From NCBI GenBank assembly GCA_023374025.1, contig SIJG01000035.1:186001-250000 (forward strand): a DNA stretch of 64,000 nucleotides, read 5' to 3'. Below the pieces are notes generated by a model. It made no database searches and was not told the DNA's origin. It saw nothing but the letters and a program-made list of their open reading frames with translations. This DNA comes from Heterodera schachtii. Lineage: Eukaryota > Nematoda > Chromadorea > Rhabditida > Heteroderidae. The stretch's first letter is position 1. Each line of letters begins with the position of its first letter. The position numbers and the translations under genes are program-made. Below, one piece after another: positions 1 through 11,639 of this stretch.

Positions 1-6
1 AAAGGG

Positions 7-1159
7 TTAACCTTTGCTTGGGACCTCCGGAGAGATGCGTTCACGGAGAAAGTTCAGTGCTTCTTCGTAGTAGCGTCGCTGTTTCACAGGCAGAAGACAC
101 CACATACAGATGCACATTCTCTGATGCACTGAAGCACCAATGACGAAGCACTGCTCCCACATCGTTGGAGCGCATTTGAAAGTTCCGTCGAGATGCCACG
201 TGCCACATTGGCGCAAAATGCCCAGAGTCTAAAAAAATGCCAATAATAAACTGAATTTTATAGCCAGAAAATTTACATTAACACTGCCGAAAATAAGGAC
301 AACGTCCTTTTCGCCTTGCCTGACATTGCGACTGTCATACAAGACGATGTCCTCACCGCCCTTTTCGCGTAATGTTGCTGGGATGACAAAGGCCAGTGGG
401 TTCTGCACGTCGACGTTTCCCAGCAGCTTTCTCTTCTCACGCCGCATCATTTGGGTCAACGCATTGTTTGAACTCATCGCCACAAATGCTTCATCTGCTG
501 CTGATCGCCTCACTTTTGCCAAAAGTCGTGTGGGCTTCAGACACGGCTCGGCCAGGACACTTTCTTTGATTTTCTGTCGTCTTGATTCTGCCTTTACACA
601 GCATTAATTATTTGGTTTTAAATTTAAAAACTTGTTGTTTCTGAGGTGCTGGGAGGTGGTTATGTTCTTTTTGACCCAAGGTTCCAGTAGCTCCGATTTC
701 GTCATTGTTTGTGATGTTTGCGTATGCTGAGCAACTGCGATTTGCGCATCTCCAACGGTCCCCTGAGTGGTATGTGTAACGAAATCCTGAACATTTGGAG
801 TCTATTTTTTGTGTCGCTTCAAACGTACCATTCAACCATAGGCAATGTCCCCCAAAATTTGTTTTTCCGCACTCAAAGGTCATTATTGAGACTTCAGCCT
901 AGTTCAAAGTCTGTTGTTCAACGTTGTCGAAAGTTATCACGGCATTCGGTTCGCCAAGCTCCACTCCCAAATTCACGGCATCCTCATTTGTGTTTGAAAT
1001 GACTGAAATATAACGCTTCTTCCGACTTTTTTGTAGACTTTCAAGCTTATTACGAATCATTTGGTCCAAATGAATAGAAAAATTAAAGCCGTCAGTACAG
1101 CACACATTTAAAATAATTTTTGAACCTATTTCTTGTTCGGGTGGATCTAAGGTTAGCAA
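7..1159 (-). pseudogene. MULE-type transposase with FLYWCH zinc finger, decayed
   Basis: Minus-strand coding remains in several frames. Positions 883-608 encode a FLYWCH-like zinc finger: WRCANRSCSA supplies the Cys pair and KEHNHLP the His pair. Positions about 580-277 encode a KLLGNVDVQNPLAFVIPATL-like segment, and 228-7 encode WHLDGTFKCAP, which resembles the start of the catalytic domain in Mutator-like transposases found in animals. A plausible intron lies at 229-276 (GTAAAT donor, TTTTTTTAG acceptor). Positions 1159-899 hold an N-terminal stretch in another frame. An in-frame TAA after the zinc finger and a frame change near 600 break the gene, and it probably continues past the left edge. 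In intact relatives the protein cuts and reinserts its own DNA in the nucleus. The family call is fairly firm; exon limits are inferred. Confidence 0.72.
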
Positions 1160-1277
1160 GGGGCAATATAAAGGTCGTATTCATATTCAGCGACCCCAAA
1201 AACCCTAAATTGGACTCGTTTCCGGGTTTTTATTAGCTCTTTCGAGTTTTGGACATTTCGTGTTTTTTTACACTTAT

Positions 1278-1370
1278 GGACATTTCGTGGCTTGGATATT
1301 TCGTGGCTTGGACATTTCGTGGCTTGGGCATTTCGTGGCTTGGACATTTCGAGGCTTGGACATTTCGTTG
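1278..1370. repeat. Short tandem repeat, about 16-bp unit
   Basis: Five to six copies of a GGACATTTCGTGGCTT-like unit follow one another, with a few substitutions. The minus strand reads open through part of it (repeating SKPRNAQ), but this is a by-product of the repeat. The ATTTCG core also recurs in the arms of the foldback elements at 2.5, 52.6 and 55.2 kb. Confidence 0.85.
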
Positions 1371-2055
1371 GTCAGCGTTCTCTACATAGTGAAGTTGACC
1401 AAGTGTCATAGAGAAATGTGGGAACGTGCCGGGCCGGGAGGAAAAATGTCCGAAAAACTTTCCTTTATTTATTACCGAATTTCCCCTTTTAATTCCCCTT
1501 TTATTGCCAAAGTCGAATTGAGTTTTATTGTTTATTAACGAAAATAAGGAAATAAATATAAATAAAATTGTTTAAAATAAGTGCCGAATTGTTTGAAATT
1601 AGAAAGGGGTAGGATTGATTGGATTTGAGAGTGCCATTGTTAAAGAAAGTGCCCTGGAGGGATTGAAGATTGAATTCCTTGGGATGAAAAAGCCCTGAGA
1701 GGAAGGGGAAGAAGCCCTGGGGGAAAAGGGACGGGAGGGGAGGAGGCCAACTGAATTATCGATTTACGACATCTTCCCCCCCCCCCCCCCCTCTTCGATT
1801 GGTGTGATCGGAGTGCCTTTTGTACGTGAAAAGTGTCCGTAAGTGGCGGAAAGGAAACGGAAAAGGGAACGGATGTGAAATGGATGAGGGAGATTGAACG
1901 GCAGATAAGGTGGGAAAAGAGAAATGTGTTAACGGGAGGAGGAAGATTCGCCTAATTGAGTCCCGGGGTTTTTGAGTAAATTGGGAGGGCGTTGTGGGTA
2001 CAATAGGATAAAATAATTATTTTAACCGATGCTTTTTCTTAAAATTGCAATAGAA
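1371..2055. other. Split 3' flank of the first TSH copy with an unidentified insert
   Basis: Positions 1381-1411 (CTACATAGTGAAGTTGAC and following) and about 1990-2055 are two halves of the conserved TSH downstream flank. About 0.58 kb of purine-rich sequence separates them and includes a run of 16 C at 1776-1791. I see no gene in the insert. It could be a solo LTR or a non-autonomous element, but I could not define its ends. Confidence 0.5.
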
Positions 2056-3805
2056 TTAAAGGCTACGAATTAATTTGTTACAGAATTTCTTCTTCCATCG
2101 TCTTAAATTGGTAAATGGAATGCCTAATTTTTCGGCAATTTTTGTCTTATTCATCATTGGGTTTCTTCTTTTCATCTCTTCACTTATTTTCACATATTCC
2201 AATTTCTCAACATTCGTGTAAGATTTGGTCTTTCCTTGTAAGAAAAGCATAATTTTTAAATTAAATTTCAAATTTACAATTTAATAAAAGCATAAATTAA
2301 TTCAAATTTACGAGTTTGAAAATCCAATTTTCTCTTCCAAGCACAAATTGTTCCTAGCGCAAGACCAATTTTTTGCGCTATTTTTTCATTAATTTTCCAT
2401 TTTGGTTTCAAATTGAATTTTTTTGAAATTTCTTCTTTCATTTTTTCAAATTGCTTAACTTTTTCAATTTTTTGTTGCGTTGAAAATCCATATAATAAAC
2501 CTTAATTAAGACGGCGCTATGTAATTTGGGCACTGGGTAAATTCGACACAGAGAAATTTCGACACTGAACTATTTCAAAAACTTTAACTGTTTTCCTGCA
2601 TTTTCGACACTGGACCATTTAGACATTGAGTAAATTCGACACTATAGAGAATTTTTTAGAAAGTAATATGGGAAATTTGAAAATGTTAGTACATATTTAT
2701 GATAAATTTTCCTGTTTCATTTTCTAATTTTAAATTAAACCCCATTCATTCTAAAGGGTTGAGCTAAAGCCACCGGATTTACACAAAAAGAATATTCAAA
2801 ACATTCACCGTATTGCTCAGGTTTAGTTGGAGATGCTGCGAGTTATGGATGATCAAAACAACCAATGCAAAAAAGGCAGTGTTCACTGATCAGTATTTTT
2901 TTTTTGAATTAGCGCCTAAATTACGCTATTTGGCCTTATGAATCATTTTGTCTAACATGGATTTGATTTGTCTAACATTGATTTGACCAATAGTTATACC
3001 ACCTACTTTTTAAGATTACGAATTAGAAAATGAAACAGGAAATTTATCATAAATATGTACAAACATTTTCAAATTTCCCATATTACTTTCTAAAAAATTC
3101 TCTATAGTGTCGAATTTACTCAATGTCGAAATGGTCCAGTGTCGAAAAATGCAGGAAAACAGGGAAAGTTTTGAAATAGTTCAGTGTCGAAATTTTTCTG
3201 TGTCGAAATTACCAGCCACGATTAAGACAATGAGTAAAATTCGATTATGCCAATCGTCATTTACCAAATTCCTTCTTCCATTTATAAATTTTCATCCGAT
3301 TAATTCCCAATTCTTTAGCAATTTCACATTCAATTTTGTTTGTTTTTTTCTTGTCGTATTTAAGCCCATAAGTTTCTTTTTTTCTTAATTTGTCATATTT
3401 TCTGATCAGTTCCATTTTTGTTTCTTCACTTTCCTCCGTTCTCTCTCTTATTTGTCCCAATTTTTTCTTCAATTTATAAATTTTGCTTCTATTTGTGCCC
3501 AATTTTTTTGCAATTTCATATTCAAATTGAGTATTTGTCAACGTTTTATAAACACTTTCTTTTCGCAATTCCTTTTTCATCAAATTAAACGCTGTAAAAT
3601 TTCCATTTCATTTATTTCTTCTGTATTCTAAAGAAATAATTCATTTTTAAGCAAATAAAATATATGAGAATTTAGCGAATTTACAAAAAAAAAATTTTAA
3701 ACAGGAATGTGCTGCTTTCTTTTTAATATTACCATATTTTTATAATCCTCTTCATCACCAGAATTGCTCTGATCAGCAGATGCAACATTCTGATATGAAT
3801 TACTG
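2056..3805 (-). pseudogene. TSH family copy 1, broken
   Basis: Minus-strand four-exon TSH layout. E4 (2234-2056) is open and ends KLIRSL, reading past the usual stop. E3 (2500-2312) is open, 189 bp like its relatives. E2 (3627-3265) contains both helix-turn-helix modules but is one base short near its 5' end, which puts a stop after about 15 codons. E1 survives only as its last part, from 3732 to about 3805. Intron 2 holds a 708-bp foldback element (2513-3220) just upstream of the E3 acceptor. The frameshift and the lost signal peptide make a functional secreted product unlikely. Confidence 0.85.
2513..3220. mobile_element. Foldback/MITE element with about 200-bp inverted arms, in TSH copy 1
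   Basis: Left arm about 2537-2745 and right arm about 3010-3213 are near-perfect reverse complements. Both contain repeated TTCGACACTG-type words. The element is flanked by the direct repeat ATTAAGAC at 2505-2512 and 3221-3228, an 8-bp target-site duplication as made by hAT-type transposases. It has no coding capacity, so a transposase would have to act in trans. The ends (GGCGCTATG... and ...CAGCCACG) are not perfect inverted repeats, so the boundaries may shift by a few bases. Confidence 0.8.
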
Positions 3806-4428
3806 TTTTTATTTACTCCTTATCTACGATTATTGCATAAATATTTATTTTTCTTAGCTTGTTGATTATAATTTTTATAGACGATTTATTGTAATTCAGT
3901 AGTAAAACATAAAATCAATGGTAATTTGTCGTGTTTTAATTCAGTTAAAAATTGATATTTTTAACTTTCTTTCCGATTAATAAATGTTGAAGAATAATTT
4001 TCTGAAATTAGCTATATATTATATTAATATATTAAATAAATATTCTTCGGTTAGAAAAAGTTTTAGCGCGCAAATTAGATTTTACAAAAAAACAAATTGC
4101 TAAAAAGAAAAAGTGCTAAATATCAAAGATAAGTCCGACATTTTTTCACTTATCTTCAACCTCATAATTCAAATATTTCTATTCTATTAGATAAAAAAAA
4201 TATTGTATATAAGAAAAAATAAGGAAAAAATAATAATAAATTTACCAGAAAAAAGTTTTACTTAAAGTTTATTATATGGATTTTCAAAGCAACAAAAAAT
4301 TGAAAAAGTTAAGCAATTTGAAAAAATGAAAGAAGAAATTTCAAAAAAATTCAATTTGAAACCAAAATGGAAAATTAATGAAAGCTAAAATGAAGAGATA
4401 GTTCGCCAAAATTAGATAAATTCGAAGG
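3806..4428. other. TSH flanks, no gene
   Basis: About 3810-4270 matches the conserved TSH 5' flank (TTCTTCGGTTAGAAAAAG region at about 4045). About 4270-4380 is a shred of E3 in plus orientation (KIEKVKQFEKMKEE-like), and 4385-4428 is the end of the TSH 3' flank. No open gene. Confidence 0.6.
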
Positions 4429-5762
4429 CTAACGAATGGATTTGGTGCCGAATTTCTTTTTCCATCGTCTTAAATTGTCATTTCGAATGCCTAACTTTTC
4501 GGCAATTTTTGTCTCACTTATCATTGGGTTTCTTTTTCTCATATCCTCACTTCTTTTCACATATTCCAATTTCTCAGCACGCGTGTGAATTTTGGTCTTT
4601 TCTTAACAAAAATCAAATTTTTAAATTAAATTTAATATTCATAAATATAATTAAATAAAAGTATAAAATTAAAGAAATTTACGAGTTAGCAAGTTTAATT
4701 TTCTCTTCCATCTATAAATTGTGTTCCATCTAACACCTATTTTTCAGCTATTTTTTCTTTAATTTTACAATTCTCTTTTAAATTGAATTTTTTTAAGAAT
4801 TCCTCTTTCACTTTTTCAAATAGTTTAATTTTTTCAATTTGTTGTTGCGTTGAAAATTGCTTTTTTATACCTTAAAATTAGAAAATGAATAAAAATTCAA
4901 ATTTGCCATTAGTCTCTTACCAAATTCCAATTCCTTCTTCCATTTGTAAATTTTCATCCGACAAATTCCCAATTCGTTAGCAATTTCACGTTCAACTTTT
5001 GATCTTTTCTTTTCTTTATATTTAGAGCCATAAATTATTTCTTTTCTAATTTCATCAAATTTTCTGATCAGTTTCATTTTTCTTTCATCACTTTCTTCTT
5101 TTTCCTCCGTTCTCTTCTCTCTTTTTTGTCCCAAACTTTTTCTTCAATTTATAAATTTTGTGTCGGTTTGTGCCCAACTTTTTAGCAATTTCGCGTTCAA
5201 ATTGAGTATTTGTCAAATTTTTATAAATATTTTCTTTTCGTAATTCCGTCTTCATTAAATTAAATTTGTTCAAAATATCAATTTCATTTCTTTTTTCGAA
5301 CTCCTAAATAAAATATTAAAATTTTAAAAATGCTAATCTTCGAAATCAGTTAATTTTCAAATACTTTCACGGTAATTCTATTACCATATCATTGTAATCC
5401 TCATCATCTGCCGAATTGCTTTGATCAGTCGAAGAAACATTCTGATAAGCTTGCTCATCAAACTCATTTTAAATGATTCTACGCTCAATTTGTCCATTTC
5501 AATTTTTGGCTCATTAATTTTTGTATTTAAGTAATTATTTTCTTTCTCCAATTTTTTTTCTATTTTAATTTTTTGCAATTCTTTTGGCTTTATGTCTTCC
5601 ATTTCTTATTGCATTAATTTCTCCGAATTTTTGTTTTTTGTAGTTTTTTGAGGTCGATGGCTTTACGTTTTTCCATAAATCATCAAAAAAATCTTCTTCA
5701 TTTCCGTCAATTAGTACGAATAAAAATAAGAAGAGAATAATCAGAAAATTAATTTTCAGCAT
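4429..5762 (-). pseudogene. TSH family copy 2, multiply frameshifted
   Basis: All four exons can be placed: E1 5762-5395, E2 5303-4921, E3 4870-4683, E4 4601-4429. E1 has a 1-base loss in the conserved ENEF region and has lost about 100 bp from the middle of the linker. E2 has one extra base after the first helix-turn-helix module. E3 has lost one base in an A-run before the third module, creating a TAG. E4 is open (57 codons) and ends FGTKSIR. Splice signals are all present. At least three independent breaks make this a pseudogene. Confidence 0.85.
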
Positions 5763-6879
5763 TATTTTAGTCAAAATATCTTGAAAAGAAATTTTTGAAT
5801 AGAAAATTATCTAATCAATTACAATTTATCGTGAATTACTTGTAAAAAATTGAATTAAAAAAATAATAATTCCTTTTCATGTTTTTAAACGTTGAAAAAT
5901 AATTTTATAGATTCCAAAAAAATTAAAAATATTACGAATTAGAAGAATTTAGTCGGTTGAGGAAATTTCTTTGCCTTCGCAATAAATACAATAAATTTTA
6001 CAAAAAAATCAAGGTGGCAAGGAGTCTAATCCCAACTGACCAACAGCAGGACAAATTGTTAAAGGGATTTAGGGTCCGAAAATGAGCGAATGGAAGATTG
6101 GGGGAAAATGCATTTTTTTCATAATTCTGCAGAAAATTAAAAATAAATTATATTTTGAAAACAAAACTGCCAATGGGTCAGGACGTTTTCGTTCCATGGG
6201 CCGATTAATCAATATCCCACATGGTCACACCAAACTTACGGCAGCCATCTGCTGGCCAAAAGTACAAGCAACGGTAATTTAAGATGAATGAATATTTTTA
6301 AAAATTATTTTTCATTTAAAAATAATTATAAAAATCAAAGCGTTAATAAATGAAATAAATATGCTGAATTAGGAAATAGGAACAAAATTCAAATTAAACT
6401 TTAACTCAAAAAAAATCATTTTAATTTTAATTGGATCATTTATAGGACGAAAAGCCTAATTTAAAAGGAAAGGTGCTTTTAGTAAAATCCGTTATATTTA
6501 AGAAAATTTTGAGATTTGGATACTCTAATATTGATTCAGATTATTGAAAAAAAGTAAAATAAGTGAAAAATGGCCATTTTGTTGCATTTAAAAATGGCCC
6601 AAAGATCACAAAATTTAACGAATTAACAATTCATTTTGTTTTAGTGGAATAAGTCATTATAAATATAATATTTTATAAAAACTAAATAAATGTAAAATAT
6701 TTATTTGATAAAATGGAAAAAAACAATTAAATTATCGATTTATCCGCTAAAAACAAAGAAATAGTTCGCCAGATTATAGAAATTACAATAAAAAAAGAAA
6801 CAAAGAGATATTAAGGCTTTTCTCTGGTGAAATTGACCCAACCGATTTAAAATTGCAAAAAATTTAAAATTTTCGGAGG
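5763..6879. other. 5' flank of copy 2 and 3' flank of copy 3, no gene
   Basis: 5763-5990 is TSH upstream sequence. About 6065-6112 (GGGTCCGAAAATGAGCGA) recurs at 52418-52456. About 6290-6700 is AT-rich with no recognisable feature. About 6720-6870 is the conserved TSH 3' flank (TTTATCCGCTAAAAACAAAG and CAACCGATTTAAAATTGC). A GC-richer stretch at 6165-6280 is open on the plus strand but resembles nothing I know. Confidence 0.5.
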
Positions 6880-8210
6880 CTAACGAATGGATTTTGTGCC
6901 GAATTTCTTTTTCCATCGTCCTAAGTTGGCACTTGGAATGCCTAATTTTTCGGCAATTTTCGTCTCACTTATCATTGGATTACTTTTTTTCATCTCCTCA
7001 TTTCTTTTCACATATTCCAATTTCTCAGCATCCGAGTAAATTCTGCTCTTTCCTTAAAATAAAAGCTAATTTAATTATTTTTAAATTAACATTAAAATTT
7101 ACGAATGCTGAAACCGATTTTTCTCTTCCATCTATAAATTGTTCTCCGTGCAGCACCAATTTTTTTCGCAATTTTTTCATCAATTTTCCTATTGGTTTTC
7201 AAATTGAATTTTTTTGCAAATTCTTCTTTCACTTTTTCAAATTGCATAATTTTTTCAAGCTTTTGCTGATTTGAAAATCCCCTTTTTATGCCTTAAAATG
7301 AGACAATAATGCTTAAAATTCGACTTTGCCTTTGTTTCTTACCAAATTCCTTCTTCCATTTGTAAATTTTCTTCCGATTAATTCCCAATTCACTAGCAAT
7401 TTCACATTCAATTTTGCATATTTCCGATCTGTCATATTTAAACCCATGAATTTTTTCTTTTTTCAATTGGTCAAATTTTCTGATCACTTCCATTTTTGTT
7501 TCTTTATTTTCCTCCGTTCTCTTTTCTCTTTTTTGTCCCAATTTTTTCTTCAATTTATAAATTTTGGTTCGGTTTATGTCCGACTTTTTTGCAATTTCGC
7601 ATTCAAATTTAACATATTTCAAATTTTTATAAATATTTTCTTTTTTCAATTCCTTTTTCATTAAGTTATATTTATTCAAGATATATTTGTTTCTTTTTTC
7701 GGACTCCTAAATAAAATATTAAAATTTTAAAAATGCTAATCTTCGAAATCAGTTAATTTTCAAATACTTTCAGGGTAATTCTATTACCATATTATTGTAA
7801 TCTTCATCATCAGCAGAATTGCTCTGATCAGTAGAAGAAATATTCTGGTCAACTTGTTCATAAAAATCATTTTCAAATGATTCTTTGTTCAATTTGTCCA
7901 ATTCAATTTTTGGCACTTTTATTTTTGTATTATTATTTTGTTTTTCCAATGTTTTTTCATTTTTAATTTTTTGAAATAGTTTTGGCTTTATCTCTTCCAT
8001 TTCAATTTGATTGGCATTTTGTTGCTCATAATTTTCATTATCAACTTCTTCCTTTATGGCATTAATTTCTCCGATTTTTGGTTTTTTGTAGTTTTTTGAG
8101 GTCGATGGCTTTAAGTTTTTCCATAAATCATCAAATAAATCTTCGTCAATTCCATTAATTAAACCGATTAAAAATAAGAAGAAAATAATCAGAAAATTAA
8201 TTTTTACCAT
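6880..8210 (-). CDS. TSH family, complete four-exon gene (382 aa), reference copy
   Basis: Exons 8210-7788, 7706-7343, 7291-7103 and 7052-6880 sum to 1149 bp, open throughout; introns are 81, 51 and 50 bp with GT..AG ends. Residues 1-20 form a signal peptide (MVKINFLIIFFLFLIGLING) followed by acidic IDEDLFDDLWKNLKPSTSK. The linker to about residue 141 is rich in D, E, N and Q. Four lysine-rich modules follow, with helix-turn-helix-like signatures near 174-198 (EIAKKSDINRTKIYKLKKK), 239-263 (EIASELGINRKKIYKWKKE), 299-322 (KIAKKIGAARRTIYRWKRK) and 354-377 (KIAEKLGIPSANLGRWKKK). The pattern resembles homeodomain-like helix-turn-helix domains of transposases and transcription factors. A secreted nucleic-acid-binding protein is inferred. 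The start is the only ATG preceding the hydrophobic segment. A TTTTACAG acceptor-like site lies about 20 bases upstream. Confidence 0.85.
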
Positions 8211-8469
8211 TTTTCGAGGCCAAAAATCTGTAAAATAAAATTAATTTTGATTTTCTGCTTATCTTTGGTTATATTATAAATGCAATATATGAAAAAAAAA
8301 TCTTTTTCTTTACGTGAAATTCCACATCAATTGCGATCTGTCGTATTTTTAATGACTAAATAATTGATTAAAAATAAAAAAAAATTAAATTTTCTCTTTT
8401 TATATTTATGAATGTTGTAAAATAATTTTAATAAATTAATTTTTTTTTTAATTAAATGAAATATAATTA
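8211..8469. other. 5' flank of copy 3, no gene
   Basis: AT-rich upstream sequence shared with other TSH copies (around 10330-10500, 30620-30850, 32840-33000). It contains the TTTTACAG acceptor-like site in minus orientation just outside the start codon of the copy at 6880-8210. Confidence 0.5.
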
Positions 8470-8584
8470 GAGAAGAAGAAGCTTCCCCGAGAGGAAAATT
8501 AATGGACCATTTGTGGCGACAATTGTTCATATATGATCGAGCAAAGTGGGGAGCTGGAGAGGGCAGAGTCGATAGTTCAATTAT
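8470..8584 (+). repeat. Fragment of a tRNA-derived SINE-like repeat
   Basis: GAAGAAGAAGCTTCCCCGAG through GGAGAGGGCAGAGTCGATAG matches 57199-57320 closely. There the repeat continues into a tRNA-like block. Here it is cut at TTCAATTAT by the foldback element that follows. Confidence 0.6.
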
Positions 8585-8889
8585 GTCCCTAACTTTTTTA
8601 AAACTCATTTAAAAATTTTTTTAATTTAACAGAATTATAGAGAACTCTTTGAGCTACCTAATCATATTAAGGTTGCATGACTGAAGTGCAGTTTGAACAC
8701 TATTTACATGCATTTAAACGACCTTACATTATTGAATTACCATAAAATATGACCCATTTAATTCCTTAGTAACTTTTTTAAGATACAACCAATTTTAATT
8801 TTGTTTATATGATTAGATAGCCCAAAGAGTTCTCTATAATTCTGTTAAATTTAAAAAAATTTTATATGGGTTTTAAAAAAGTTAGGGAC
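8585..8889. mobile_element. Foldback element with about 85-bp inverted arms
   Basis: The left arm starts GTCCCTAACTTTTTTAAAA and the right arm ends with its reverse complement. Both arms share a GAATTATAGAGAACTCTTTG-like core, at about 8632-8652 and reversed at 8825-8845. CAATTAT occurs on both sides (8578-8584 and 8891-8897), a likely 7-8 bp target duplication. No coding capacity. Confidence 0.65.
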
Positions 8890-9068
8890 ACAATTATTGA
8901 GTCTAAATTTTTACGCAATTTTTTCGTTACAACTTTTTGTAAAAATTTTTGCTAGATTTTTTAATTACCTAAGTTTGAAGAGATTACATAGAGCTATAGC
9001 CCAATACCAAGTTTCATTAATTTGACTAACTTTAAGATAAGTTATGATTTATTATTTAGTAATTAAAT

Positions 9069-10323
9069 TTAAATATTAATATCATTGATACTTTTTTTAG
9101 GTTCGGCTAGCACGTCAGCATCCATGTTGGTCTTTTCTTAAAATAAAAACATTTTAATTTTTTTTAACTAATTTAATTAATTTAAATTTTACGAGAGGTG
9201 AAACCGAATTTTCTCTTCCATCGATAAATTGTTCTTAATACAACACAAATTTTTTCTGCTATTTTTCCATTAATTTTCTTTGTCGTTTTCAAATTGAATT
9301 TTTTTGCAAATTCTTCTCTCACTTTTTCAAATTGTTCAATTTTTTCAAGCTTTTGCTGATTTGAAAGTCCATTTAATAAACCTTAAAATGTGATAATGAA
9401 TAAAAATTCGCTTATACCTTGGTTTCTTACCAATTTCATTCTTCCAGTAGTAAATTTTATTCCGATTAATTCCCAATTCATTAGCAATTTCACGTTCAAT
9501 TTTATTTCTTTTCTGTTTGTCATATTTAAAGCCGTAAATTTTTTCTTTTTTTAATTGATCAAACTTTCTGATTAGTTCTGTCTTTGTTTCCATGTTGTTC
9601 TTATTTGTTACCTTTTTTATGGTGTATTTCCGTGTTTGTCCTAATTTTCGCTTCAATTTATAAATTTTGTTTCGATTTGTGCCCAACTTTTTTGCAATTT
9701 CACTTTCAAATTGAAAATTAGTCAATTTTTTATAAACACTTTCTTTTCGCAATTCCTTCTTCATCAAATTAAATTTATTCAAAGTTTCCATTTCATTTCT
9801 TTTTTCTGACTCCTAAATAAATATTAAAACTTTTAGAAATGCAAAACGAAAAACCCAATCTTTTTTAATTTAATTATTCTAGGATTTTTATATTTACAAT
9901 ATTATCCTCATCATCTGCAGAAGTGCTCTGATCAGCAGACGAAACATTCTGATCATCTTGCTCATTAACCGCTTTTTGAAATGATAATTCGCTCAATTCT
10001 TTCATTTCAATTTTTGGCACTTTTCTTTTTGTATTTAAATTCTTATTTTGTTCCTCCAATTGTTCCTTTTTCATTTTTTGCGATAGTTTTATCGTTGTAT
10101 CTTCCATTTCAATTTTATTGACATTTTGTTGTACGGCATTTTCATTGTTAACAACAATTTCCTCCTTTATGGCACTCATCTCTCTGAATTTTTGTTTTTT
10201 GGAGTTTTTTGAGGTCGATGGCTTTGCGTTTTTCCACAAATCATCAAATAAATCTTCATCAATTGCATCAATTAGTAGGATTAAAAATAAGTATAAAATA
10301 ATCACAAAATTACATTTCAGCAT
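9069..10323 (-). CDS. TSH family copy 4, open but with a replaced C-terminus (about 354 aa)
   Basis: Exons 10323-9898, 9812-9431 and 9381-9193 are open and in phase: signal peptide MLKCNFVIILYLFLILLIDA, acidic linker, then modules 1-3. The first intron donor is shifted slightly, because E1 ends at DDEDNI before GTAAAT instead of at YNNM. E4 keeps only its first few codons (9136 to about 9112). It then runs into foreign sequence that stays open for about 14 codons to a TAA at 9069-9071, so module 4 is missing. The protein would end in ADVLAEPKKSINDINI. This may be a live truncated paralogue or a recent pseudogene; expression data would decide. Confidence 0.65.
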
Positions 10324-11639
10324 TATTTTATTCAAAATATTTCGTAAAGAAATTATTTTGAATTTTCAGCTATATTTATTATATTATAAATGGAATAAAT
10401 GAAAAAAAATATTTCTTTAAGAGAAATACCAATCAATTGCAACCTATTGTCGTAATGATTAAAAATTGATTTAAAAAATAATTAAATTTCCCTTTCATTT
10501 TTTGTAAATGTTGAAAAAAAAAATTGAAATAATGGGGGAAATGCACTTTTTTCATAATTTCTTTTATACATAAAATAAAAGCAGAAAATTCAAATTAATT
10601 GCGTTTTGTAATATTTTGACCAAAATGCCTAAAACAAATTATGTAATTAACTTTTCTTATTTTAAGATATTAGCCGTACATGTGAGCTCCTTTTTTAGAA
10701 AGCGAGATAGTTTTATAATATTCCTGTCGAAAAGTCTGGCGCCACAAAGGGGCTTTAGGCCGCTTTATAATACAAGGGCATTTCTGGGAAATGAACCGGT
10801 CTAATACAGGAAAAATTGGTTTTGGCCCGGACTCCAGCAGTAAGATCTCTGCCTCTGCTTAAAAAATCATCCGCCGTTTATTGCCCCAGGGGCTGGGCCC
10901 AGACATATCAAAAAGCCTTCTCTTGAGTTTTACGAGCAATGAAATTAGCAGTGACACATTGAATCAATGGAAATAATCAGAATGAAGAGCAAATAAATTT
11001 CAAATTCAATGACGTCTTATTATTCAATTTTCTGTTCAATTCAATATTTTCAAATTTTCATTAAAATAAGGATTTTAAATGGAAAAAAGCACAAGAGTTT
11101 GGGATGTTGATGCCAAATGATGGTGATTGAGTCACAATGCCGAAATGTTGAGTTCCGATAAATGACATACCGAAGAATTGCAGAGATTTAGTCCAGCAGT
11201 TTAATAAAGGTTTAAAAATTGGTATTTTTAATTTTGTTTCCGATTAATAAATATTGAAGAATAATTTTTTGAATCTCAATTTTAGATCAATTTTCGCTTT
11301 GAAAATCATCATTTCAAAAAGAAAAATAATCATTGACCCCTTGAAACTAGCAAAATCACCGCGAGCCCGAACCTCTTCTTAATTTTTGTGCAGTGGAATT
11401 CAAATTTCCTATCATTTTTATCAAATGGAAATTTTCAAGTGTCGTCTATTATTGCAGGGCGAGACAATACGCAGAGAGGAGGTGTTAGAGATGCAGAGAC
11501 GTGGAAGACAGAGAAACACAAGGGCTGAGCGATGACAGAGTTGCAAAGTGGCAACATTGACAGATGATAAAACCAAAAGAGAGGTTAGAAAAAAACAGAG
11601 ATAAAGGGGTCACTGCGAAGAGGGGACATAATAGAAAGT
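10324..11639. other. 5' flank of copy 4 and repeats, no gene
   Basis: 10324-10530 is TSH upstream sequence. About 10845-10930 (CTGCCTCTGCTTAAAAAATC, CCGCCGTTTATTGCC) is repeated in reverse at about 39428-39515. 10935-11200 resembles 29215-29400 (ATTGAATCAATG, ATGCCGAAATGTTG). 11210-11300 is a scrap of TSH 5' flank. 11290-11400 (TTTCGCTTTGAAAATCATC, CACCGCGAGCCCG) recurs at 52125-52205 and, inverted, at 42580-42660. No coding sequence recognised. Confidence 0.5.

Noticed and set aside
6894..7664. Plus-strand open frames rich in Phe and Leu opposite TSH exons (also at 12927-13145, 31932-32126, 50922-51167 and others)
   Set aside because: They are reverse-strand shadows of the lysine-rich TSH exons: AAA codons read as TTT on the other strand. 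They lack signal, splice and conservation logic.
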